From the NCBI RefSeq assembly GCF_002000985.1, contig NZ_CP018822.1, positions 762,001 through 826,000 on the forward strand: a DNA stretch of 64,000 nucleotides, read 5' to 3'. Each line of letters starts with the position of its first letter. The first letter of the stretch is position 1. Origin of the DNA: Streptococcus gallolyticus subsp. gallolyticus DSM 16831. GTDB taxonomy: Bacteria > Bacillota > Bacilli > Lactobacillales > Streptococcaceae. The position numbers and the translations under genes were made by a program. Shown here piece by piece: positions 40,487 through 49,981 of the stretch. The notes under the pieces were generated by a model. The model was not told where the DNA came from, searched no databases, and saw only the letters and a program-made list of their open reading frames with translations.

Positions 40487-42544
40487 ATGGCGATTTTAAT
40501 AGCAGGAAATGTTGAAGTGTTAAAAGAAAGTGATTTGTTAAAGATGTTTCCTGAAGAAAAAGTAATAGTCTTAGGGAAAGTTAGTGAATCAAAACATAGA
40601 ATCCGTAGCATTGATTGGAAAAATCAAACTGATATTGGACGACTTTTAACTGTTTATCATGTGACATCAATTTTATATTTTTCTAAGTCCGTAGAACCCT
40701 CAAAGGATCTTGATGGCGAATTATTGCAGATTAGAAAAATCCTCAATGCCTTAACTGAGGATTTTTTCGTGGAATTTTTGTATGTAACAGGACCTGATTT
40801 GCGTTTTGAAACGGAGAATAGCCGTGGCGTTATGTTATCAGCTTATGAGCAGCTTCTGCGTCGTTATTCACAGCAACAACATTTTTCATTGAAAATTTTG
40901 CAATCGCTTTATCTCTACCAATTATCAAATTCAACAGATGATTTGCGCAGTATTTTAACGTCAGATAAGGATATCACGCTACATCCAGACCAGAAAGCTT
41001 ATTATATTTTTGGGCGAGATTTATTGGATTTGTGTCGTCGTATTTTTGATAATTGGACTAATACCTTTGAAAGAATAGAAGTTCCAGATAGTTTTGGCAT
41101 AACTTTTCAGCAACTTTTTGAAGAGCTCAATATTCATGGTGCTACATTTTCTGAAGAAGCCCCATTGTCTGTTTTGAAGCCACAAACTTCTAATCTGAGA
41201 AAAGACTATGGTTGGTTTCCAAAAGTTTCTCTTTTAGAGGATTTGTCAACACGTGACTTGCCAACTTCTGCTAAAGAACAAAAGACTCTCTCGTTAGCGG
41301 ATAGATTAAGGAAGTTAGCTAAGTTAGATAAAACATCAGTTAAAGTGATCGTTTTAATTGTTTTGTTTATTCTTGGGGAAATGTTGTCACATTTATTGAG
41401 CAATCAAATGTATTTTAAAACGGTTGACTATCGCTTGTTTGCCATTGTGATATCTGGCTTGAGCTTGGGGATGTTTTACGGTATCTGGGCAGCTGTTTTT
41501 GCATCGATTGGACTGATTATTCAAAATATTCTGGCAGGCGAGACGAATTTGCAAACGCTCTTTTTTGAACCAGCCAATTGGATTCCATATATCATCTATC
41601 TTGTTTCTGGTTTAGTGAGTGGTTATGTTAAGGAAAAAGACCAAGCTGATTTATTTAGAATTTTAGCGGAAAATGAGCATTTGGAGCAACAATTATCTGA
41701 TGAAGAATCGTTTGTTGAAGATTTGTTGTCAGAGAAAGTTGAGTTAACGCATCAGATTTTGGAGCGCCAAGATAGTTATGGTCGCATTTATCGCTTTTTA
41801 GAAGATTTGGAAACACCGTATCTGGAAATTTTTATGGTCAAATTATTGGATTACATTAGCAATATTTTTGATACAGATGAGATTGCCATTTATGAAGTAA
41901 GGGATAATCAGACAAGTAAGTTGCAATTGACAACAGCACAAAATACCACTCATCTCATGTTAACCGCAGAACAGTTAAGTAAAGTTAGTCAACAGTTGGT
42001 TAACAATACGGTTTGGGTCAATCAGCATTTGCGGGATGATTATCCAATGTATTTGGCGGGAATTTTTGCAAATGGCGATCTGCGTTATTATCTATCGCTT
42101 GACCATTTACCGACAGATAAATTGAATCTTTATCATCAAAACCTGTTGAAGTCTTTAATGGGATTGGCAAGTTTGAGTTATCGACGTCTTTATCAAAAAA
42201 CAACGTCAAATGTTCAGCATGAGGTTTTGGAAGAAAAAGTCTTTTGTCAAAAATTATTGGCGTTAAGGGCAGTTGATTCTCCTTATTTTGTGGGGCAAGT
42301 GTTGCACTTAGGCGTTGTGGCAGAGGAAATTCCTAAAACAACGTTGACAAGCTTGCAGGAAGAATTGTCACTTTTTGACAGCTTGGGACAAGTTGAAAGC
42401 CAGCTTTGTTTGTTAATCAATACTTACACGCAATCTTTAACAGACTGGCATGAGAAATTGTCTGATTTAAGTTTTGATGTTACTGACGAACGCAATATTG
42501 AGGAAACGATTGAGTCTATTGCATTTAGGCAAATGATGTCGTGA
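40487..42544 (+). CDS. pelD: PelD-like membrane regulator with N-terminal Rossmann-like domain
   Basis: 685 residues. Residues ~1-270 resemble a degenerate NAD-dependent epimerase/SDR fold (M-A-I-L-I-A-G-N-V-E-V, I-L-Y-F-S-K-S-V, F-L-Y-V-T-G-P-D, S-A-Y-E-Q-L-L-R-R-Y) lacking a normal G-x-x-G-x-x-G. Four transmembrane helices (~285-382) follow, then a coiled coil, a GAF-like domain (~430-565) and a short C-terminal domain (~575-685). No G-G-D-E-F signature is present; one R-A-V-D tetrapeptide (Arg594) resembles an inhibitory-site R-x-x-D. PelD in Pseudomonas binds c-di-GMP to activate Pel synthesis. First gene of the operon, 13 bp before pelE. Confidence 0.8.
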   Translation: MAILIAGNVEVLKESDLLKMFPEEKVIVLGKVSESKHRIRSIDWKNQTDIGRLLTVYHVTSILYFSKSVEPSKDLDGELLQIRKILNALTEDFFVEFLYVTGPDLRFETENSRGVMLSAYEQLLRRYSQQQHFSLKILQSLYLYQLSNSTDDLRSILTSDKDITLHPDQKAYYIFGRDLLDLCRRIFDNWTNTFERIEVPDSFGITFQQLFEELNIHGATFSEEAPLSVLKPQTSNLRKDYGWFPKVSLLEDLSTRDLPTSAKEQKTLSLADRLRKLAKLDKTSVKVIVLIVLFILGEMLSHLLSNQMYFKTVDYRLFAIVISGLSLGMFYGIWAAVFASIGLIIQNILAGETNLQTLFFEPANWIPYIIYLVSGLVSGYVKEKDQADLFRILAENEHLEQQLSDEESFVEDLLSEKVELTHQILERQDSYGRIYRFLEDLETPYLEIFMVKLLDYISNIFDTDEIAIYEVRDNQTSKLQLTTAQNTTHLMLTAEQLSKVSQQLVNNTVWVNQHLRDDYPMYLAGIFANGDLRYYLSLDHLPTDKLNLYHQNLLKSLMGLASLSYRRLYQKTTSNVQHEVLEEKVFCQKLLALRAVDSPYFVGQVLHLGVVAEEIPKTTLTSLQEELSLFDSLGQVESQLCLLINTYTQSLTDWHEKLSDLSFDVTDERNIEETIESIAFRQMMS

Positions 42545-42557
42545 GGAGGAGAAGTTA

Positions 42558-43457
42558 ATGTTATTTGCTGTGTTTTTGGGATGCCATTTAATTATTGTTG
42601 TTAGTTTTTTCTTAGTAGCGAAAATGAAAACGATTCAACTTGATTTTTATCTCAAATCACTTCTTGTCTTTTTACCGCTTATTGGTGCTATATCGGTTCT
42701 CTATATTTTAAAGGACAGAAAATCACGTTTTGTCGATGGTGAACTTGCTTTTGAAGAAGTGATTCCTTGGTTAATAGATGATACGGTTGAGCAAAATCAA
42801 TTGGAGATGAAGGAAAATGTCATGCTTGACATTACAAATATTGTTCCTTTTCAAGAGGCGCTTTTGCTTAATAATTCGGGGATTAAACGTGAACTAATTA
42901 TTGATGTTATTTTTGAGTCGCCAGATCAATTTGTCCCCTTATTACATCAGGCACGTTTGAACGAGGATGTCGAAGTGGTTCATTATGCCACAACGATTCT
43001 TTCTGAATTGACCGCAAAATATGATGAGCGTTTACGTCAGTTGGAGGAACGTGTTCAAAAAGAACCTGATTCGCTAGAGAAACGTCAGAAATACGCTGAC
43101 TTTTTAGAGAGTTATATCAATAGTGGGATAGCAGAGGGACATTATGGTTTGACATTGAAACAAGCTTATATTGATGAGGTTGAGGATTTATTGGCAAAGG
43201 GTTTCCTTGTTGAAAAATCACGTTTGCTGACTTTGGCAGAAATCTATCAGAGTTTGGGTGATTTTGCGAGCTTGGAGCGTTTATTAACGAAGCTTTTTGA
43301 GCTTTTTCCAGATGATCAAGATATTTGGATGTTGAAACTGGATACGATTGTATTGAAGAAATCAAGTTCTGATTTGAAACGATTTTGGCAAGATTTAGAG
43401 CAAAATCATGTTTATTTTTCAGCAGAAAATAAAGCCAAATTAGCATTTTGGCAGTAA
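42558..43457 (+). CDS. pelE: PelE-like membrane/TPR protein
   Basis: 299 residues. Two transmembrane helices (~2-22 and ~30-50) are followed by an all-helical cytosolic region; V-E-V-V-H-Y-A-T-T-I-L-S-E-L-T-A-K-Y-D-E-R-L-R-Q-L-E-E-R-V-Q and L-T-L-A-E-I-Y-Q-S-L-G-D-F look like TPR-type helix pairs. PelE bridges PelD and PelG in the inner-membrane synthase complex of Pel systems. Assignment rests on architecture and its position between PelD- and PelA-like genes, because PelE sequence is poorly conserved. It is 19 bp upstream of pelA. Confidence 0.78.
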   Translation: MLFAVFLGCHLIIVVSFFLVAKMKTIQLDFYLKSLLVFLPLIGAISVLYILKDRKSRFVDGELAFEEVIPWLIDDTVEQNQLEMKENVMLDITNIVPFQEALLLNNSGIKRELIIDVIFESPDQFVPLLHQARLNEDVEVVHYATTILSELTAKYDERLRQLEERVQKEPDSLEKRQKYADFLESYINSGIAEGHYGLTLKQAYIDEVEDLLAKGFLVEKSRLLTLAEIYQSLGDFASLERLLTKLFELFPDDQDIWMLKLDTIVLKKSSSDLKRFWQDLEQNHVYFSAENKAKLAFWQ

Positions 43458-43476
43458 GTAAGAATGAGGAAAATAG

Positions 43477-45303
43477 ATGTTTAAAAAAAGAACGTTTAAA
43501 TTTACGCTGATTCTCCCAGTTTTTCTTATTCTTGTGGTGTTGGCAGTAGGGCTGCTAATTGAGCGTAATGGGATTAGTTACTATAGCGATACTAGTGACA
43601 GTTATTACTTGGCTGATAGTCAGGTTAAAACTAAGGCGGAAGCTTTGGCTAACGTTTCAGCGACAAATCTATTGATTTATGATTCAAGTAATGAGACATC
43701 TGCTAGTGCTATTGATAATTTTAAGCAGATTTTTGAAGATATGAAGGTTGCAACGACTTACGTTGACATTGCCAATGAAACGGTGCCTGATTTTACAACC
43801 TTTGATACGGTAGTTATTTTAACACCAGATTTAGAACCTCTCGGCGAAGCTGCTCTTCGGTTAATGGAATGGGTTGAATCAGGTGGGAATGTCATGTTTG
43901 CAATGACATTGCAAAAAGATGATGTTGTTTCAATCATTGAACATAAGCTAGGCGTGGTCAATTCGTCCTATACTTATGCTGAGGTCGCGGAAGTTTCAAT
44001 TAAAAATGGTTTCATGTTGGGAGCAGGTCAAGATTACAACATTGATGAACCGTTTGAGTCTGCTTGGGCAGTTGAACTTGATGACAATGCAGAGGTTTAC
44101 TTGACAACAGGAGACGACAGTAAAATTCCTCTGGTTTGGGAATATGATTTAGGAAGCGGTCGCGTTGTCGTTGATAATTTTGGTATTTATGTCAAGGCAA
44201 TGCGTGGTTTTTATTCCGCATCGTATTCGTTACTAGGAGACGTTGGTGTTTATCCTGTGATAAATTCTGCGGCTTTTACCTTAGATGATTTTCCCTCACC
44301 AGTTCCAAGTGGTGATGCGAAATACATTACGCGTGATTATCAGATGACGGTGTCTGATTTTTACACGAATGTTTGGTGGCCAAATATGGTGAGCCTGGCT
44401 GATAAATATGGCATTAAATACACGGGCGTTATTATTGAAAACTATGAGGACGATACGACAGGAAGCACCGAGCGTCAGTCGGATAGTTCGCGGTTTACTT
44501 ATTTTGGTAATATGCTATTGCAAATGGGCGGTGAAATTGGTTATCACGGTTACAATCATCAACCCTTGATGTTATCGGATACGGATTACGGTGATGCTTT
44601 TTCTTACAATACGTGGACGAGTGATACAGCGATTGAAAAGTCGTTAGATGAATTAATGGATTTCACGGAGAATTTGTTCCCAACGAGTGAACATTCGGTT
44701 TATGTTCCGCCTTCAAATATTTTATCGGCAGAAAGCAGAGCCTTGTTAGCGAAGGATTATCCAAATATCAAGGTGATTGCTAGTAATTACTTTTCAGAAG
44801 AGTTTGTTTATGAGCAAGAGTTTGAAGTGGCAGATGACGGTGTTATCGAAGAACCGCGGATAACGTCAGGAGCTATTATTGATGATTACACGAAATTGAC
44901 GATGGTTTCTGAGTTGAATATGCATTATGTGAGTCATCATTTTGTTCACCCAGATGACCCTCTGGACGTTGACCGTGGGGCAAAATTGGGTTGGGCGCAA
45001 TTGTACAAGAACTTGTCTAAGCAAATGTCGTGGTTGTACAAAACAGCACCTTCTATCCGAAACATGACAGAATCACAAATGGGTGGCGCCATTCAACGTT
45101 TTTCAAGCATTACGGTCGAAAAAGAAGAAACGGATGATTCTTATCAATTCAATCTCGGTAATTTTGTTGATGAGGCGTATTTAATGGTGCGGTTTAACAG
45201 TGATAAGCCTAGTGATGTGACAGGTGGTAGTTTGGAACATTTGACGGGCAATCTCTACCTTTTGCATGCAACGTCAAGCACGGTTACCATTGCTAAAAAA
45301 TGA
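43477..45303 (+). CDS. pelA: PelA-type polysaccharide deacetylase
   Basis: 608 residues. An N-terminal helix (~8-29) anchors an extracellular enzyme. Residues ~50-255 look like a Rossmann-like amidotransferase-type domain (D-T-V-V-I-L-T-P-D-L-E-P). The deacetylase barrel starts near 260: F-T-L-D-D-F-P-S-P (Asp270/Asp271), V-I-I-E-N-Y-E-D-D, and Y-H-G-Y-N-H (His357 and His361, metal pair). P-P-S-N-I-L-S follows. A beta-sandwich C-terminus is seen after ~530. The glycoside-hydrolase domain of Pseudomonas PelA is not present, as in other Gram-positive Pel loci. It would deacetylate GalNAc/GlcNAc units of Pel, making the polymer cationic. Confidence 0.82.
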   Translation: MFKKRTFKFTLILPVFLILVVLAVGLLIERNGISYYSDTSDSYYLADSQVKTKAEALANVSATNLLIYDSSNETSASAIDNFKQIFEDMKVATTYVDIANETVPDFTTFDTVVILTPDLEPLGEAALRLMEWVESGGNVMFAMTLQKDDVVSIIEHKLGVVNSSYTYAEVAEVSIKNGFMLGAGQDYNIDEPFESAWAVELDDNAEVYLTTGDDSKIPLVWEYDLGSGRVVVDNFGIYVKAMRGFYSASYSLLGDVGVYPVINSAAFTLDDFPSPVPSGDAKYITRDYQMTVSDFYTNVWWPNMVSLADKYGIKYTGVIIENYEDDTTGSTERQSDSSRFTYFGNMLLQMGGEIGYHGYNHQPLMLSDTDYGDAFSYNTWTSDTAIEKSLDELMDFTENLFPTSEHSVYVPPSNILSAESRALLAKDYPNIKVIASNYFSEEFVYEQEFEVADDGVIEEPRITSGAIIDDYTKLTMVSELNMHYVSHHFVHPDDPLDVDRGAKLGWAQLYKNLSKQMSWLYKTAPSIRNMTESQMGGAIQRFSSITVEKEETDDSYQFNLGNFVDEAYLMVRFNSDKPSDVTGGSLEHLTGNLYLLHATSSTVTIAKK

Positions 45304-45331
45304 GAATTTGAGAATTTAGGAAGGAAAATAG

Positions 45332-46732
45332 GTGCGTATTTGTTTAATTTTGGAAGGGTGTTATCCTTACGTCAATGGTGGCGTGTCATCATGGATGCAC
45401 AATTATATTAATGAAATGACTGAGCACGAATTTGTTCTAGTGACCATTGGAGCAAATGCTGAAAGTCGTGGTAAATTCAAATATGAACTGGCTGACAATG
45501 TGGTCGAGGTCAAGGAAGTTTTTCTGGATGATGCTTTCCAAGTTTCTGGGAATTCTGACTTCAAAGAAACATTTAACGATACGGAGAGACAAGCATTGAA
45601 AGACTTGCTATCTTGTCAATCTCCTGATTGGGAAGTGTTGTTTGACATTTTTAATCAGCGTCAGATTAATCCGACTGATTTTTTGGAAAGTCAATTGTTT
45701 TTGGAATTGCTGACGGAAATTATTGAGGAAAAACACCAAAACCAAGCTTTTGCAGATGTTTTTCACACAACACGTTCCATGTTATTAACAGTTCTTTATC
45801 TGATGACCCAAGATATGCCGAAAGCCGATGTTTATCATTCTATTGCGACAGGTTATGCAGGGTTACTGGCTTCTTTGGGAAGTTATCAGCATCAAGCACC
45901 GTTGTTGTTGACAGAGCACGGCATTTACACGCGAGAGCGTGAGGAAGAAATTTTGCGGTCAGATTGGGTGTTGCCAACAATGAAACGGCAATGGATTCAA
46001 TTTTTCTATATGCTATCAAATCTTATCTATGACAAGGCGGAGCGCGTGACGAGCCTTTATACCAAAGCGAAGTTTATTCAAGAAGAGGTTGGGTGTGACA
46101 TTGAAAAATGCCGAGTAATTTCAAATGGGATTCATTATGACCGATTTTCAGCAATTCCTTTGAAAGAAGAAGACGGTTGGATAGATATTGGCGCGGTTGT
46201 TCGTATCGCACCTATCAAGGACATTAAGACAATGCTTTATGTCTTTTATGAATTGTCTCGCAATTATCCCAATACGCGTTTGCATATTTTGGGTGCTGTT
46301 GATGATGAAGACTATAACAGAGAATGTCATCAATTGATTCGTCAACTAGGCATCAAAAATGTGATTTTCACGGGGCAAGTTAATGTGGTTGAATACATGG
46401 AAAATTTGGATTTTACCATTTTAACAAGTATCTCAGAAGCGCAACCATTGTCTGTCATTGAATCCATGGCGGCTAGGAGACCTTGTGTGACAACTGATGT
46501 TGGCTGTTGTCGAGAATTGTTGGAGGGAAATAAGGATGACCACCTCGGCATTGCTGGTTATTGTATTCCGCCAACTTATCGAACAGGTCTGACACATGCC
46601 ATGGAAAAAATGTGCAGTTCCCGTCAGTTGCGATTGAAAATGGGTGAAATTGCTCAAAAACGTGCGAAAACTTATTATCTCTATGAGATGATGATTCAGC
46701 AATATCGTGATTTGTATTTGGAGGTGATTTGA
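45332..46732 (+). CDS. pelF: PelF-type GT4 glycosyltransferase
   Basis: 466 residues starting at GTG 45332 with AGGAAGGA upstream. N-terminus R-I-C-L-I-L-E-G-C-Y-P-Y-V-N-G-G-V-S-S-W-M-H-N-Y-I is the PelF/GT4 donor-binding loop; L-T-E-H-G-I-Y-T-R-E-R is a PelF hallmark; and S-E-A-Q-P-L-S-V-I-E-S-M (E-x7-E, ~Glu368 and Glu376) is the GT4 catalytic-domain motif. Cytosolic, it polymerises UDP-GalNAc/UDP-GlcNAc-type sugars (Pel). It overlaps pelG by four bases (ATGA), implying tight coupling, and GalE at the end of the operon can supply substrate. Confidence 0.93.
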   Translation: MRICLILEGCYPYVNGGVSSWMHNYINEMTEHEFVLVTIGANAESRGKFKYELADNVVEVKEVFLDDAFQVSGNSDFKETFNDTERQALKDLLSCQSPDWEVLFDIFNQRQINPTDFLESQLFLELLTEIIEEKHQNQAFADVFHTTRSMLLTVLYLMTQDMPKADVYHSIATGYAGLLASLGSYQHQAPLLLTEHGIYTREREEEILRSDWVLPTMKRQWIQFFYMLSNLIYDKAERVTSLYTKAKFIQEEVGCDIEKCRVISNGIHYDRFSAIPLKEEDGWIDIGAVVRIAPIKDIKTMLYVFYELSRNYPNTRLHILGAVDDEDYNRECHQLIRQLGIKNVIFTGQVNVVEYMENLDFTILTSISEAQPLSVIESMAARRPCVTTDVGCCRELLEGNKDDHLGIAGYCIPPTYRTGLTHAMEKMCSSRQLRLKMGEIAQKRAKTYYLYEMMIQQYRDLYLEVI

Positions 46733-48213
46733 TGGCTGGAATTGGATTTGCCATTAATAAGGTTGTTAGAGAAAAACGTTTGACCTCAAAACCACGCGCC
46801 TTTGCTTATGCTTCGATTGTTACTGTCGCACCACTTTTGCTGGGTGAACTGGTTCTGCTGACGGTCTTTATTTTGTCAAATTTGGCAAAAGTAACGATTA
46901 CTGACCGCAATCTGATAGTTGCCATTATCACTTATGGTTTACTTGGTTCGCTTTTGCTTAATGGATTGGTTTCCTTGGTGATTTCGCGGTATTTGTCGGA
47001 TAAGATTTATTCACGAGATATTCGCCATGTGTTGACAAGTTACTGGGGAAGTCAATTTTTCACGCTAGCAATCGGTGGTAGTTTATACGGTATCTTTCTA
47101 TTATTTTCACATTTGGGCTGGTTGTATGGTATTTTGGCGTGGCTGTTATTTTGTGAATTGTTGTTGTCTTGGAATGTGATTAATTATTTGACGATTATCA
47201 AAGATTATTGGGGAATTTTCAGAGCATTTCTTGCAACGATAGTAACGACTTTGGTGATGAGTGTTATTTTCTTGTTCATTCATTTGCCAGTTGTCATTGC
47301 GAGTTTAGCAGGCATTATTTTTGGATATGCTAGTTTCTTTATTTTAGCAACCAATCTTTTGTACCAACAATTTCCAAATAAACTGGATTATCATCACATG
47401 TTTGATTTTTTGAATGGCTTTGATGATTATTGGGAATTGGCGGTAATTGGCTTATGCACACAACTTGGTCTTTTGGGGCATATTGTTGTGATTTGGTTTA
47501 GTCAAATTGGGCAGCAGGTGCGTGGTTTCTTCTATATTGCTCCTTATTATGACTTAACGGTTTTCATAGCTTCTTTGACCATGTTAGCAACAACGGTACG
47601 TTTTATCGTTTCCATGGAAGTTGATTTCTTCAATACTTATCGCAAGTATTACCTTAGTTTTACGAATGGCGCGACGTTGCAGGAAATCAAAAAAGCTGAA
47701 AGAGACATGACTGACAGCTTGAGAAAAGGCTTGGGACGGACTGTTTGGGTTCAATTAATGGTTACGCTATTAGCTATTTCTGTTGGGACAACGATTCTAA
47801 ATGCTTTGCCACTAGGTTTTAATACGACCATGAATGGTTATTTTAGAATCTTGTGTGTGGCATATGCGGTTTATGGCATGGCAAATGTTGTCACTTTATC
47901 TACGATTTATTTTGGTAATTTATCAGGCAGTTATCGTGCGAGTATTGCTTTTGCCTTGACTTCTATCTTAGCAACGGTTGCTAGCTTATATACTAATAGT
48001 CTGTTTTACGGTTTTGGCTTTTTGGTAGCAACAATGCTGTATTTTGTCATGTCTTGGTTAAATTTAGAAAAAATCAGTAGCAATCTAACCTATCAGATTT
48101 TAGGGCGGCAGCCATTGATTTATGGGGAAAAAGATGGTGTCTTTCACCATTTGGCAAGTTTTTTAAATCAAAAAATGCTTGCTTTGATTAGAAAGGGGAA
48201 TTATGAAAAATAA
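46729..48213 (+). CDS. pelG: PelG-type polytopic exopolysaccharide transporter
   Basis: 494 residues with about 12 hydrophobic helices. N-terminus M-A-G-I-G-F-A-I-N-K-V-V-R-E-K-R-L is typical of PelG, as are R-Y-L-S-D-K-I-Y-S-R-D and Y-Y-L-S-F-T-N-G-A-T-L-Q-E-I-K-K-A-E. PelG belongs to the MOP (Wzx-like) superfamily and, with PelD and PelE, exports Pel across the membrane. Start overlaps pelF (ATGA) and end overlaps cotH by 11 bp, an unusually tight arrangement. Length is close to Pseudomonas PelG. Confidence 0.93.
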   Translation: MMAGIGFAINKVVREKRLTSKPRAFAYASIVTVAPLLLGELVLLTVFILSNLAKVTITDRNLIVAIITYGLLGSLLLNGLVSLVISRYLSDKIYSRDIRHVLTSYWGSQFFTLAIGGSLYGIFLLFSHLGWLYGILAWLLFCELLLSWNVINYLTIIKDYWGIFRAFLATIVTTLVMSVIFLFIHLPVVIASLAGIIFGYASFFILATNLLYQQFPNKLDYHHMFDFLNGFDDYWELAVIGLCTQLGLLGHIVVIWFSQIGQQVRGFFYIAPYYDLTVFIASLTMLATTVRFIVSMEVDFFNTYRKYYLSFTNGATLQEIKKAERDMTDSLRKGLGRTVWVQLMVTLLAISVGTTILNALPLGFNTTMNGYFRILCVAYAVYGMANVVTLSTIYFGNLSGSYRASIAFALTSILATVASLYTNSLFYGFGFLVATMLYFVMSWLNLEKISSNLTYQILGRQPLIYGEKDGVFHHLASFLNQKMLALIRKGNYEK

Positions 48214-49981
48214 CAAGAGCTTTTTATTAATCATTTTACTGTTAGTGGTGACAGCTGGGCTTGTTTTGATTGTTGGGCTTTTTACCAATAATGATGACGA
48301 CGATTCAAGCGACACCACAACGCAGTCAACAACGACTGTTGCAGAGGACAGTTATCATTTAACGGACAATGATGCACTTTATGAAACAGAAGATTATAAA
48401 GATGTTCAGACCATGTATTTAACCGTTTCACGTGGGAATGATAGCGATAATACTAACCATTCATGGTCAGAAGTTAATAATTTATCCGTGTATGATTATG
48501 AAAAAATGGGAGTTGACCGCTATAAGATTTCGGCTTTGTTGCAAGTGGGAGATGAAAATGGACCTGTAGCTGGAGAACTTGGCTACGGTGAAAGTACCCC
48601 TAATGCGACAGTCCAAATTCGCGGACAAAGTTCAAGTAAAAACCAACAGAAAAACTATAAAATCAAAATTAAACAAAATAAGGGGAGTTGGTACGGACAA
48701 CGAACGATTAATCTGAATAAACACCAGACAGAAAGTCTTCGTTTTCGAAACATGATGTCGTATGTGTTGCTTCAAGATATTCCACAAGTGTTAAGTTTGC
48801 GCACGCAATTTGTTCATCTTTATGTCAAGGATACGACAGGAGATAACCCAGATGAATTTGTTGATTATGGTTTATATACCCAAGTTGAGCAGCTTAATAA
48901 AACAGGAATGAAATCTCATAATTTGGATAGTAGTGGTCAGCTGTACAAGGTTAACTATTTTGAATTTACTGACCCTGATAATGTCATCAAATTGGCTAGC
49001 GACCCTGATTATGACGAAGAAAAATTTGAAGAACTCCTTGAAATTAAAGGGTCAACTGACCATACAAAATTGATTGATTTAATTAAAAAAATCAATGACA
49101 CGTCCATTGATTTTGAGGATGTTTTAGAAGAGAACTTTGATGTTGAGAATCTCTCCTATTGGATGGCGTTTCAGATTTTGATGGGAAATCATGACACTCA
49201 GAGTCGGAATATGTTTCTCTATAGTCCGCTTAATTCTCAGCGTTGGTATATTATCCCTTGGGATAACGACGGGTCGCTTTTTGAAACAGAATATCAAATT
49301 CGAGGCTCAAAAGGGGACGCTGAATGGGAAACTGGCGTTAGCAATTATTGGGGTAATATGCTGTTCCAACGTGCGTTAAAAACAAAAAGCTTCCGCGAAG
49401 CTTTAGATGCTGCTATTGAAGATTTGTACAATAACTATTTAACGCAAGACCGCATAACGTCGCTGTCAAATGAGCTTGCAAGTGTTGTTAAACCGTACAT
49501 TTCAGAAACACCAGACAGCACTTATCTCGGAATTTCAATGGCGGATTATCAAACGGTTTTGGATGCTTTGCCGTCAGAAATCAAGGGTAATTATCAAAAA
49601 TATTATGACAGTTTCAAAAAGCCAATGCCATTTTTCATTGGTGTGCCAAGTAAAACAAGCGATAACAAATTGAAGTTAACTTGGGATAATGCTTATGATT
49701 TTGATTCGGAAGATATTACTTATACGGTTGAAGTTTCTAAAAACTATGATTTTTCAAGTACTATATATAGGAAGGAAAATCTAAAATTAACTAGCACAGA
49801 AATGGATTTACCTGATGCAGGTCAATACTTTATCCGTGTCACAGCAACAAATGCTTCTGGAGAATCTCAAGTCGCCTTTGATTACTACGTAACGAGCGAA
49901 GATGGCAAAGTTTCTGGTGTGAAATCCTTCTTTGTCAATGCTGATAAGAGCATAAGTGAGGATACCTATGAAGAAGACTAA
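48203..49981 (+). CDS. CotH-family kinase-like protein with C-terminal Fn3-like domain
   Basis: 592 residues. One N-terminal helix (~7-29), an acidic/Thr-rich linker (D-D-D-D-S-S-D-T-T-T-Q-S-T-T), then a CotH domain (~100-430): I-R-G-Q-S-S-S-K-N-Q-Q-K-N-Y-K-I-K, Y-G-L-Y-T-Q-V-E-Q, M-G-N-H-D-T-Q-S-R-N, and I-I-P-W-D-N-D-G-S near residue 350. The last ~90 residues form an Fn3-like sandwich (L-K-L-T-W-D-N-A, Y-F-I-R-V-T-A-T-N-A-S-G-E-S). CotH of Bacillus phosphorylates spore-coat proteins; extracellular topology here leaves the phosphate donor and target open. It overlaps pelG and the VTC gene, placing it in the Pel operon. Confidence 0.88.
   Translation: MKNNKSFLLIILLLVVTAGLVLIVGLFTNNDDDDSSDTTTQSTTTVAEDSYHLTDNDALYETEDYKDVQTMYLTVSRGNDSDNTNHSWSEVNNLSVYDYEKMGVDRYKISALLQVGDENGPVAGELGYGESTPNATVQIRGQSSSKNQQKNYKIKIKQNKGSWYGQRTINLNKHQTESLRFRNMMSYVLLQDIPQVLSLRTQFVHLYVKDTTGDNPDEFVDYGLYTQVEQLNKTGMKSHNLDSSGQLYKVNYFEFTDPDNVIKLASDPDYDEEKFEELLEIKGSTDHTKLIDLIKKINDTSIDFEDVLEENFDVENLSYWMAFQILMGNHDTQSRNMFLYSPLNSQRWYIIPWDNDGSLFETEYQIRGSKGDAEWETGVSNYWGNMLFQRALKTKSFREALDAAIEDLYNNYLTQDRITSLSNELASVVKPYISETPDSTYLGISMADYQTVLDALPSEIKGNYQKYYDSFKKPMPFFIGVPSKTSDNKLKLTWDNAYDFDSEDITYTVEVSKNYDFSSTIYRKENLKLTSTEMDLPDAGQYFIRVTATNASGESQVAFDYYVTSEDGKVSGVKSFFVNADKSISEDTYEED

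Noticed and set aside
42266..42277. R-A-V-D in PelD as a functional c-di-GMP inhibitory site
   Set aside because: A four-residue pattern is common by chance, and no GGDEF context is visible; reported only as a feature of note.
43117..43446. 109-residue minus-strand open frame
   Set aside because: Antisense to pelE; composition and lack of RBS suggest a shadow.
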